The position numbers and the translations under genes are program-made. DNA of 64,000 nt from contig VICG01000013.1 of NCBI GenBank assembly GCA_008692225.1, positions 2,041,001-2,105,000 of the forward strand. Direction: 5' to 3'. The notes below the pieces were generated by a model. The model was not told where the DNA came from and did not search any database. It worked only from the letters and a program-made list of their open reading frames with translations. Below are positions 22,352-32,382 of the stretch, in pieces; the first letter of the stretch is position 1; each line of letters starts with the position of its first letter. The stretch is from Monilinia fructicola (lineage: Eukaryota > Ascomycota > Leotiomycetes > Helotiales > Sclerotiniaceae).

Positions 22352-23606
22352 TTAACCAACTAGAATACCCCATGCGATTCCACCTCCGAACATAGCTCCT
22401 ACACTGATAATACTACTGACACTCAATAGACTCATTCCGCTGATCCCATGTCCACTCGTACATCCGCCTGCTATACGTGCACCCAGAACCATAGCTATGC
22501 CTCCGAAGAGGGCGCGTGTGATGGATATTTCTGGGACAGCGGATGTGGTGAGAGAGATTTGGGGGGCGGAAGACGGAAGAGTGATGATACGAGAGAGGAG
22601 GTAGGAACCGAGGAGAATACCGAAGGTGAAAAAGGTCGAGCGGATTGAGGGACGAGGGATTTGGGAAAAAGCTGGAGAGTGGTGGGGTTTGTGTGCTCCA
22701 TTTCCATTTCCATTTCCATGTGCGAGTGCATTTGAGTTGCCATTAAGATGAGCAATCTCATTCTCATAACGCCTTGAGACCGAAGTCAAAGTCGAAGGAG
22801 AAGCATCGCCCAATCTTCCCACCCCCCACCAAAACAAATCTCCCAGCTGCTCATAAGCAGCACTAGTCCCCAAAGTATTTCCCGTCAACCAAAGACTCGC
22901 CCCCTGAGCACCCCCAATACAAATTCCACCCCAAGTCGGACTTAAGAAACTCTGCTCTTGAGATTTAGAAAGCCAAGAAGCGAGCATAATTATGCCCCAG
23001 CAGAAATTTTGGTAAATGTATACTGCTTTAATTTCATCGGCTTTGGGATCGAGTTTTTGATAAAGTGTTGGTTTAAGATCCTTAATTACTTGAAAACATG
23101 TGGTGTCGGAGCGACGAATAATAGGGCGGAGTTTAGAATATAAGACGCCGCCAATGATACCTCCGAGGAAGGCGAAACGGCCGGATTCATAGCCGGTTAC
23201 TACCTGTGGAAGAACAGTACCCGGACAAGCGCCCGTAAGCGCCATACCGATACCAAGGAGAGATCCTCCGATGAGATTCCCATCGTAGGGAAAAAGGGAT
23301 AGAGAGGATGGTTGGCGGGGAGGTGCGATAGTTGGGGATACTCGGTGAGCTAGCAGGAATATTGCACTGGTGGTATGTTAGTGGACTTATTTTAAAGGAG
23401 AGAAAAGATGGAGAAGAAGCCCAGCTTGACTTGACTTACGCGCTTGTAGCACTTGCTGATAGAAATATCTTGAGCATATGAAAAGATTCTAACTTCATCT
23501 GCGATATGATGACAGCAGGAGAATAAACCCCCGCTGCTGTAAGTGCTGCTCCAAACAGGGCACCACTTAATATTGACCTTGCTTCTGCTGCTGAAATTGA
23601 AACCAT
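22352..23606 (-). CDS. YeeE/YedE-family sulfur (thiosulfate-type) transporter, two exons
   Basis: Exons 23606-23440 and 23366-22352 encode 393 aa. The start ATG has an excellent context (GCCATGG). The 73-nt intron has GTAAGT, a CTAAC branch and a CAG acceptor. Seen: a strongly hydrophobic multi-pass protein made of two similar halves, with family motifs GACPGTVLPQ after the first third and GARIAGGCTSGHGISG near the C-terminus. A hydrophilic Asn/Gly/His-rich loop separates the halves (about 225-265). Known of the family: YeeE/YedE (Sulf_transp) proteins carry paired repeats, and bacterial YeeE imports thiosulfate by relay through conserved cysteines. The GACPG and GGCTSGHG cysteines seen here fit that site. 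I infer a plasma- or organelle-membrane role in sulfur acquisition; the exact substrate in fungi is not shown by sequence. No sulfur-metabolism neighbour is present. Confidence 0.9.
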
Positions 23607-25935
23607 GGCGAATGCTTTATTCTCAATATGGAAGTAGACCACCTTCTGAACACCTCAGAAGGAAATATATTGGAGTTGATTTAGATATATGCAACTAATG
23701 GAATGATCTCCATGAACTATATCAAGGTCCCAACTAATTTCTTTTCATAGCGTCTTGAGTTCTGGTACTATTATTTTCATATGTAGGTAGTATCAACTTT
23801 GATACCTCGAACATATTTGAGAGATTTGTCATAATCTCAATCAAACGATACAATTCACTCCCTTCTAGCATGAAATATGATATAAATGAGCAGATCTTTG
23901 ACCCATTCTTTATTCACTTCAATTTCGCCATCTCCCACTTGGTCTTCGCAAACTTTCCACAAATCTAGACAAGGCTGCGAACAATGTGAACGCACACACC
24001 TTGTGCATGGATATGGCATGCGTCCGTAAATTATCACTATTCATCACATATTGGTACTTACAAGATACCTCGTATCTACTATCTTTCTTTGTTTGATCAA
24101 TAGTCATATCACTTTCTCGCCGGTACTTTGGACGTATCCATGAAAAAGTAAGAAAGCGCCCCATCTAAAATTTTGAGGTCGCCGATTATATTTTTCCTCT
24201 AACAAAGAAAGGAAGCAGCCCGTATGGTGGATCCTCCTCGAAGGGATGAACCCTTCTATGGACCAACCCACTGTTATAACAACAAGTTAATTATGGAAAC
24301 CTGTCAAGCCTAGGAGTCTTAAACACGTATAAAGGAAAGTAGAAACGAGAGCTTTTCTCGCAAGATCGTTGGTGAGATTCCCGAGATCTCGGGTGATGGG
24401 TAGCCGGGTTTCAGGTCCCCGAGTAAGCTTTGAAAGTCCTCTCAAATTCCTTGGTTGTCGGCGAGGATGTTACCGCAACATTTTTGGATGTTTGAATGCT
24501 GATGAAAGTCGCGGGGATGCAGGAATTCGATATTGGAAGATGCCCGATAGGTGTTTAAGTGATGGGAGGTACGGATCGGAGTCATATGGTTACAATCCTA
24601 TGGAATGAAGACTGTCTTGCCCTATGCAGATTAAATGAATTCGCCTTGGTTCTCCTGTCATCTTCGCATATTGATTGATATGATGGATAATAAGATAAGA
24701 AGCTGAGTACGAAAGTACTTTGAGAAGTGACTTGAGGCATGTAACTTTTGCATGTTGACTAGGAAGTTATGCGTGGCTTTTCGGAGATTCGGGGACTTGC
24801 GAGATGAAAGTTCCATCGATTGGGATTTAGAGAAGCTTTAGAATGATTAGAATCGGTGAGTTGTGTGTTGGTATCACATCCGTTGTACAACAGTTTGTAT
24901 GGCTATATAGTCTTATTCGCCGGCTTGCAGGATGTTTGTTCTATGAGGATGATAGAAAAGCTTTAGAATGATTAGTCTTGGTGAATTGTGGCGTTGTACT
25001 ACATCGGCTGTTCAGCCGATGGACGACTACATTCGCGAACCTGTGCATTATGCGAGAAATGAGAATTGATTGATATATTCTTTGATTGGAGAATGGATTG
25101 AATATTGTAAATAGATTTGAGCTGAGAAGACTATACGCATATGCTGCTATGCATCAGTCTAGGCCGTGGCAGCCGTAGATTGCGCAATGTCGAACCAGGC
25201 TCTTGGCCAGAATTGTAAGAAGGGGACGAAGCAATGAAGACTATCTGGAGTACAAGACATTTGAGATGTTCGAACAAAGTATAGCGAGGCAAGATTGGTT
25301 TTGATTGATTTGCTTTGTGTTAGCTGTTGTTTGATTCCAGGCTATCCCAATATACGTACTTGTATTATTGGTTCTTAATTTTACCCCTTCATCGGTCGTT
25401 AAATTCCCGGATCTTCCCCATGGACTGAACTTAGCTATTTCGCCTTGATATTCTTCTCTTGCACACTTTCAATTGGTTTTGCAACTGTTAGAACGCCAGT
25501 AAGGTAATAATATGTGTGTATGAATATACTCTATACACACACCAACAACCATATATGTGATATGATTGATATGATTGATATCTCTGTATTTTTGTATGGG
25601 CATCATCCATCCAGGAATAAAATCCCTGTCCCCACACTCAACCTCATCAACATCCCCTCCCGAAAATATCCCGAGAACGTCTCCCTTCCCTCCCTTCCCT
25701 CCCTTCCCTCATCCCACATCAATATCCCCACACTCCCCACACTCCCCACCGTCCACTATCACCATCTCACGACTATCATTCCGCGCCGTCAGTATGTTTG
25801 GTACGTACTTGTAAGCCTGCTCTCTCTTTTAACGGCCCCTTCTTTTCATCTTATAACATCTGGTGATCGGTACAAACATACCATCTATATTTCACTTCGT
25901 CAAGACATCACCATATTCATAGGAATACACTCACG
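23607..25935. other. Divergent intergenic region
   Basis: This lies between the transporter (-) and the 126-aa gene (+) and probably holds both promoters. It includes an imperfect duplication of about 37 bp (24829-24865 and 24954-24990). A minus-strand frame at 23855-24037 with a CTRC/PC cysteine pattern is too short and unsupported to call. C-rich repeats (CCCTTCCCT) near 25680-25710 and ATCCCCACACTCC strings lie in the probable 5' UTR of the 126-aa gene. Confidence 0.5.
24829..24990. repeat. Imperfect direct repeat pair of about 37 bp
   Basis: Copies at 24829-24865 and 24954-24990 share AAGCTTTAGAATGATTAG, then a GGTGA(G/A)TTGTG tail, 125 bp apart. This looks like an old local duplication. 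Confidence 0.75.
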
Positions 25936-26722
25936 ATGGCACCAAAAGGGCCCTACAAGCTTGTCACAGTCAACAAGGTTCCAGCCAGAGCAAAGATTCT
26001 CATTGGAAGGGTGGTGGAAGATGTCAAGGAGGATTATACGATTGAATATGTGAAGAATGCTGAAAGTGAGTTTGATTTATGATCTTCTCTCTACTTGTTG
26101 TTTGATATAGAGTCTGGTTTGAGAACTGGGGGGGTATATGTGAAGGGAAGGTATTTGGCTGTGAAAGGTTCATTATAAGATGGCGCTGGATGACTCAATC
26201 TTGGGGATTGCCGAAAGTGAAGAGTGAAGAGTGAAGTTTCACTGGTACTACTACTGAGCTCATCGAGCCCTCAAAGAATTCCATTTCCTTGATCATAGGC
26301 CAAGAAAAAAAAAGGCGCAAGTGCGTCAAATCAAAATGTTATGACATTAAGGCTGATTCTCATATAGGATTGGAGGATGTAAAAGCGATGGTAGAAGAGC
26401 AACAACCAGATGTTTTGGTACGTTTTCTCAAATATGTTGCCTTTTATTCCTTTATCACGCCATGCCCTTGTCCCTATTTCTCCCCAAACTCCCCAAATTA
26501 ACCTTCTAACCCACCCCATAGTTCGTAGCCTCAATGTGGACGACCGAAGAAGCCAATGAAATCCAGTCCATCGCCAGATCCACCAAACCCGGCATAAAAA
26601 CAATGGCCATCCCACATGGATTACAGGTTGAAAAGGGACCAGATGCCGTTGTGGAGTTTTTAAAAGAGCAGTGGCCAGGGCTTGTCGGTAATGAGTTCAT
26701 TGTAGATGTTTATTGTGATTGA
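25936..26722 (+). CDS. Conserved hypothetical 126-aa protein, three exons
   Basis: Exons 25936-26065, 26368-26417 and 26522-26722. The donors are GTGAGT and GTACGT and the acceptors are ATATAG and CCATAG; the 302-nt first intron is long for this window. The ATG context (ACGATGG) is good. The product starts MAPKGPYKLVTVNKVP and ends FIVDVYCD. It reads as alternating beta and alpha elements, with ILIGRVVEDV, a helix around EDVKAMVEEQQPDVL, another around TTEEANEIQSIAR, and a GLQVEKGPDAVVEFLKEQWP tail. No signal peptide or membrane segment. I do not recognise a named family. The compact layout suggests a small globular cytosolic protein, possibly Rossmann-like, but that is only a guess. A frame overlapping the upstream leader (25514-26053) is not the real start. 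Confidence 0.8.
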
Positions 26723-27065
26723 GGAATTGTGCTAATTTTTGGTAGATTAGAATTTGATGAGAGTAAGTGTTGGGAAGAATGGAGTCACAAAGAGTTTTGA
26801 GTCTTCACAGTTAATGTAGACGATAGATGATAAAAGTTCAAACGTTATCTAGCATTCAAGTACTATGTTTTGATTGAGGAAAATTTATTAGCGGCATAGT
26901 GTATATAAAATCACATACCCATCCATCATCTATCCAGACTAACCCACGAGATTGCAAGATTGAGAAGGTTTCTCTAGTCGTGTATATCATCCATTAGTGT
27001 CATTGATTACCTCCTCCTATCTCAACTTTCAATCCCAACACCTTCCATAGCCACATGTACATCTC
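26723..27065. other. Short convergent intergenic region
   Basis: Lies between the stop codons of the 126-aa gene (+) and the membrane-protein gene (-), so both 3' UTRs and polyadenylation signals should be here. I see nothing else. Confidence 0.5.
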
Positions 27066-28493
27066 CTACTTCCCCACTCCACCACTCCTATCACCCCTCT
27101 CCATCTCCCTTTCTCTCTCTCTCCCCCTCGCCTCGCCTGCATATCCGTTAACAACCAACACAAAAAACGCCAAAACAATCGTCAGAAATACAATCGCAAC
27201 AAACCATTCTTTCTTCCTCCGCTTGCGGTCTGAGCTTGAAGTCGAGGAGGAGAAGCGAACGCAGCAGTTGTTGTGTCCTGATTGTATTAGTCTTTTGGTT
27301 TACGTAGAGGAATTGGAGAAAGGGTGGTAATAATATGAAAGGAGGGGCGGGGGGAGGAAAAAGAAAAGCGGAAATACCATTCATAACCAACGCCTCCTCC
27401 ATATCCCTCGAAGCATCCGTAAACATCACGCAACAGTTCTGTCTATTTCCCTGCCCCTCGCTCCCTACACTCATAGCCTCAATCCTCAACCTGCGAAGCT
27501 CCTCATTTTCCAACTTCGAATCACACAATCAGCCCATGTATTCTCCTTTACCTCTCCCATCAAGGATGAAAGATGAATGGATAAGGAAAGAGAAAGACTC
27601 ACAAGTAACCTCCCAATACTCTCCTCCAACCTCTCCATTCTCCTCTCTAATCCCTTCACAATAGTCAACCCGCTACTTTCATCCCTGTCCTCATCACCGT
27701 CACCATCATGCTCAGTACCCCCCGAGGTGGTAGTAGCTACACCCCATAACTCGACGCCGCTCCCTCCACTAATATTACTAGCGAGTGTGCGTGTACTAGG
27801 AGTGGGGCGGGGTGTAGAAGAGCGGGAATGAAAGGAAGGAGGTGCAGAGTCGGGGTAATGGTTTGTGCTGAAGGGTGGGAAAGGTGTTGTTCCTATTCCG
27901 GCTCCATTACCAACATAATTGGGGGGGTTTGAGGAATTTGAGGGTGGGTCGTTAAAATGGGCAAGCTGACTTGAATGGAAAGAAGGAGGGGGGGTACGTG
28001 ATGAAATGCTGGTTATAGATGGCCGGTGGGAGGAGGGTGCCGAGGTTGGGGTGCCGGAGTTGTAGTTGTAGGAAGGGTGATTGGAGAGAATTGGGTCAAG
28101 AAGAATAGGAGGGTTTGTGGGGGAGGATTGAGGCAGCTGAATAGGGAGGAAATTAGTGATGGGTATGAAAGGTTGGAGGGTCTGGGGGACCCGAAGAAAG
28201 AGACATTAGGCAATGTCTATCTTAAGAGGACTGTAAGGGGAAGATGGATAAATGAGATCAGAGAATCAATCAAACGGTATTAATGAATCCTTTTCGAGAC
28301 AAATGCACGATGTCCATCCAACTTATGGACAAGAGATCAAGGCAAACCAGAGCAACGTAACATCAAGTAGAGTAATAGAAACACCAGATTCCAATCAAAC
28401 AATGGACAATTGAACGGCATAGGTAAAATAACGGAAGAAGAGCAAAGGAAAAAGACGCAAAGTACTTACAGCCTCATATCGTGACCGGTTCAT
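27066..28493 (-). CDS. Single-pass membrane protein with coiled coil, four exons
   Basis: Reconstructed by splicing: exons 28493-28470, 28136-27603, 27513-27378 and 27277-27066 give 301 aa. Exon 1 is only MNRSRYEA followed by a perfect GTAAGT donor. The acceptor at 28136 has CTAAT plus TTCAG, and the last intron ends ACTAATACAATCAG. All four joins keep one frame. The layout has a long Ser/Pro/Asn-rich disordered part (about 9-150), an acidic patch (GDGDEDRDE), and a charged heptad-like helix (GLERRMERLEESIGRLL running into LENEELRRLRIEAM across intron 2). A basic cluster RKRRKK (about 249-254) is followed by a single hydrophobic segment WFVAIVFLTIVLAFFVLVV (about 256-274), then a charged tail with no other membrane span. 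By the positive-inside rule the N-terminal part should be cytosolic. The function is unknown to me. It could be an organelle tether or a signalling anchor. Confidence 0.8.
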
Positions 28494-29126
28494 CTCTTCA
28501 ATCTACCTAGAATCTAGACACAAACTCTCCAATGCAGATTCCCTTAACCTTGACCGTGTACCTGAAAGAGTGGATCAGAACTTCAATCTCAACTTCAATC
28601 TCAACCTGATAAATTAAGTCCAAGTAAAGCGTACGTATTTCAATCTTCAAGTCAAGACGAATTTCTTATTTTCAGTCCTGATGCCTGAAAGATTCTCGGA
28701 ATCAATGGAATATAAGAAACCACAAAACCCGCCGCGTCATCGAACGTCTTATCATCAAATAGCATTGAATTCCATCATTGTGGCAGTGCTTATGCGAGGG
28801 ATGGAATACTGTCACCAACATTTTGCTTTTCTTATTGGATACTCTAGTGCCCTACAGGGCTATGCGTATTACGGATTTACGTGATGCATATGGCTTTGTT
28901 AGGCAGAAGCATTTCGAAATGCTCAAAGGATAAACACTCGAGAAGAGAAAGTTTGAAGATTATTGCAAGCGGTTGTTTGAAAGATAGCAGATTATATTGT
29001 TCCTAATGAGCCAGCGATGCCACGGTTAGTTGTATCTAGATGTTAGTTAAGCTCTTCTAGCTCGGCAAAATACAGTAGTATGATAGCAAATATATCAAGT
29101 TCCTCAAATATCCATGCCACATAATC
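28494..29126. other. Intergenic region
   Basis: Promoter side of the membrane-protein gene and 3' side of the next minus-strand gene. A 67-codon plus frame (28681-28884) has no support. Confidence 0.5.
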
Positions 29127-31720
29127 TCACAATTTAGTACTGTCCTTCGCATTCTCTTCATTCTCTCCACAAACAATCCTCTTCGCCCATCTGATCTCTT
29201 CCCAATCTGTCACCCTTATATTAATGATATGCAAAAGCCATGCTCCATTCTTGACATCCTTTTTGACTCTTCCTAGGCATCTTGCCATCAACGTTTCGTT
29301 AGATTCAATAAAGACTTTACTTTCGCTCTCCGCTAAACCAGTAGTCTTAAAGTTTGAAAGAATACCCTTCGCAAATGGTGGGCGATCGTGGAATAAATCT
29401 GAGAATTGAAAATGCTGCTTGGTAGTGCCGGGTTCCCGAGAAGAGAAATTGACACGTGCATAGAGTTCAATAATTGCATCTTGACCGAGTGCATTGCATC
29501 GGCCTCCCTCCTTTAGCATCTCGCCGATGCGAAAACAAACACGAAGGATGGTCTGGGCTGAAACTCCATTGACTGGGCACCGATCTTGAACCAGAGAGGG
29601 GAATCTAGGTCGAGCAAATGGTACGAGTGGCAGATACTCATGACTATCATCAAACCAGCCCCTTACTATTGCTGATGTATTTTGGTTCGGTTCGACCAAT
29701 TTCCCTGGGGGGCTATGTATCTCTGGCGGTTTCCTGATTGGACCTTGGACCGAAACCATTGCCGAGGATGTTATATATCTGAAAAGTAGAAGTTAGTCAA
29801 ACCATCATCTTGTGATATTTTCCACGAATCTCAAACTTACCCCCAATCTACCTCTTCGTTAGTTGATGGGGGCTTGGAAGGACTATATACATCAGTAGAT
29901 TGAACACGAGCTATATCACCAGTATTAGACTCTCGAGACGTAGGTGATGAAAATTGAAGAGTATTATCGTATACTTCCCTATCGGTATCATCACCATCAG
30001 ATGGAAGTCTGACGCTTGATGGCGGTACAAATGATTCAACAACGTCTTGACTTCGACTTGCTTCTGCAAGCCTAAACATTTCTTCCTTCAATTCTGCATC
30101 TATGGGGAACTCATCATCCTCATCTACTACAGAAAGTGAAGAAGTGGCACCAATGACTGCTTGCGGAAGAGTGATGGGATGATTACACTGCATCGTTTTC
30201 CTGCGTGCAATGGTAACCTCAAGTTGATCGGAAGGTATAGATGATTGTATCGAGGTTTGCAACATGTTGCCTTTTGAAGGAGGTCTTGGAGCAACAGTAT
30301 CCGTAACCAAAGCTTGCAGATCCTGATCAACACCACCGCCTTCGAAACTATCGTTGCCAAAGAAATCTCTAAATGTGTTCGTTAGAGCTGGCTCGCCATC
30401 TTCAATGTCTAATCGCTGAACTCTACTATTGGTATCATATTTTCCAGGGCTTGTAATTGGCATGAGCAATGTCGAATCATGAGAAGTCTGTGCTTGTTCT
30501 TGCTCACAACCTGTGCTGGGGGGCTGAACATAAACTGATGGAATATGTATCCTATGGCCAGTAAACTCCGGATTTGTATTGTCGAGCTGGGCAGCCTCAC
30601 TTGTATCAAATATTTGTGATGTTTGGTCAAAATTTTGAACATCCATGACTTCGGTAGCAGGGTCATCCAGAAAATTCCGTAAAATGATGGCTTCACTGGA
30701 CGTAGGAGCATACTGGGATGAGGTTGATGAATACTCCATATGATCTGGAATCTCCTGCGTGGACGAAGACATCAGATTGTTGGATATGGAATGTTCTTGA
30801 GATATGTTAGAAGGGCCAATCACACGTTCATTAATATGGACAAATTGTTGTGGAGTCCACAAAGCCTCCTGGAAAAATGTATCACTTGGCATGTTGTCAT
30901 GGTGATCATAACCCGATGAATGATGATTTAGCTCACCGAGAACCTGGCCATCATGATATTGATCCAAGGCTTCATCATTGTTCGTTGCTTCGCTTGCAAC
31001 TGTTGATTGATTCGCCGAGAAGTCATCGCGAGGTACATATTTGAAGGTTGCCAATCTATGTAAAGTTGTGTTTGCTATTCCATTCGGATTGATTCTCAGC
31101 TGCTCTTCAGTTGTTGTGAATCCTTGTAATCGGTTGATAGATTGCAATTGATCTTTTGAAAGCTTCGAGGTTAAACATGACAATGATGGCTTGGTGATGG
31201 TTGAGCTCTGGAACAATTCTGAAGATTCCTTCCGCTTAATGGCCGTAGAAGAAGACCCTCTCTTCTTGGACTTTTTGAGGGTATCGGGTGGTGCAGTTAA
31301 TTGAGAGACAGAGAGGCCATCATCTAAGTTGTTGGACAAACTTTGTAGACTTTTTCTGACCGAAGCTTTCTGCACTTTGGAGGGAATCTTGAATGCAGGT
31401 TGCGTTGCCTTCCCAGGAACCTTTCTTCTCTTTGGCGAGGATACTTTGAATTGATCTGATTCATCATCCTCTGCTCCAACATTATTTGATGACTCAACAC
31501 TGGGCAGTATTCTGGCATGGCCAGTCTTCGAGCGTGGCTTTGGTCTCTTATTACCACCGGGCATGGGGACGATGTCAGGAATGCCGTAGACGTCGGTGTT
31601 GCGCAAGGTTCTTGATGGTTCAATTGTTTGAGTGAGAGGAGACGCTTGATCAAAGTCGTTTCTATAATCATGATTGATGGGAGTGAAAGATGCAATTGGG
31701 CGCATTGGTGCATCAAACAT
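29127..31720 (-). CDS. Large Ser-rich disordered protein with conserved C-terminal domain, two exons
   Basis: Exons 31720-29842 (the last G pair at 29842-29841 is split by the donor) and 29778-29127 give about 843 aa. The 62-nt intron has GTAAGT, CTAAC and TTTCAG. The N-terminal 600 residues are Ser/Thr/Gln/Asp-rich with basic patches that look like nuclear signals (NKRPKPRSKTGH, SPKRRKVPGK, KKSKKRGSS). The last 200 residues are compact, with conserved-looking blocks such as LVQDRCPVNGVSAQTILRVC, DAIIELYARVNFSSREPG, DLFHDRPPFAKG and LLHIINIRVTDWEEIRW. I do not recognise the family. The predicted nuclear signals and a beta-rich C-terminal block make a chromatin or DNA-repair role plausible, but that is inference. 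TACTAAT followed by CAG sits immediately before the start ATG, which suggests a 5' UTR intron or an unseen first exon. Confidence 0.75.
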
Positions 31721-32256
31721 ACTGTTTCAACATGAGGCATTAGTATCGGCTAATTGAATGACGGAAAGGGCCCAAACCGACATGTATGTTTTATCTTCTT
31801 CAGCTTTCCCTGCTTTTAATAATTCCTCTTGATTCCATCCTTGATAATGCGCCATCTCCACTGCACATTTGCCTCACCACATTACCAGCCTTAACTTTAC
31901 CCATCCAACACCTTTCACACCACTCCACTCACTCCTCCTTCATACCCCTCCTTCACCACTCTTTCTCTCGTCCGCTTTACAACATTGATAGTCAAATCAT
32001 GAGATAATAGTATCAGTAGCTATCGTATACATGATCAGGATAAAAAGATAAAGATAAATTAGTAGGTAGTAAGGTTGAATGTTCTGAAGATGGAGACTAT
32101 AGAGACTATGGGATGAGGATGAAGATGAAGATGAAGATTTCAAGCAAAGAGGGAATCTTGGAAGCTCTAAATGATAAATGATAGATGATGGATTGAGAGC
32201 CTGAGGCTTCAAGCGCTGGATTCGCACGTGATAATATGGAGGCACAGATGAAGGGG
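31721..32256. other. Intergenic region left of the retrotransposon
   Basis: Upstream sequence of the minus-strand gene, pyrimidine-rich, ending at the left LTR. No gene seen. Confidence 0.5.
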
Positions 32257-32382
32257 TGGTTTTATCACTAATCACATGATTAATTTAGCTTAGTTATTAG
32301 TTTAGAATCCTGGCTTATTAACTAATTAATCTAAATTATCAATCTACACCTCTTTCATCCAAAATACATCTATTTTCTAGCG
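32257..32382. repeat. Left LTR of the degraded retrotransposon
   Basis: It begins TGGTTTTATCAC and ends near TCTATTTTCTAGC. It aligns along its length with 39807-39932, and nearly all differences are C/T or G/A transitions. The inner boundary is uncertain by about 10 bp. Confidence 0.85.

Noticed and set aside
23855..24164. Cys-rich minus frame resembling a Zn2Cys6-type start
   Set aside because: Cysteine spacing does not fit the C6 cluster, and no exon chain can be built.
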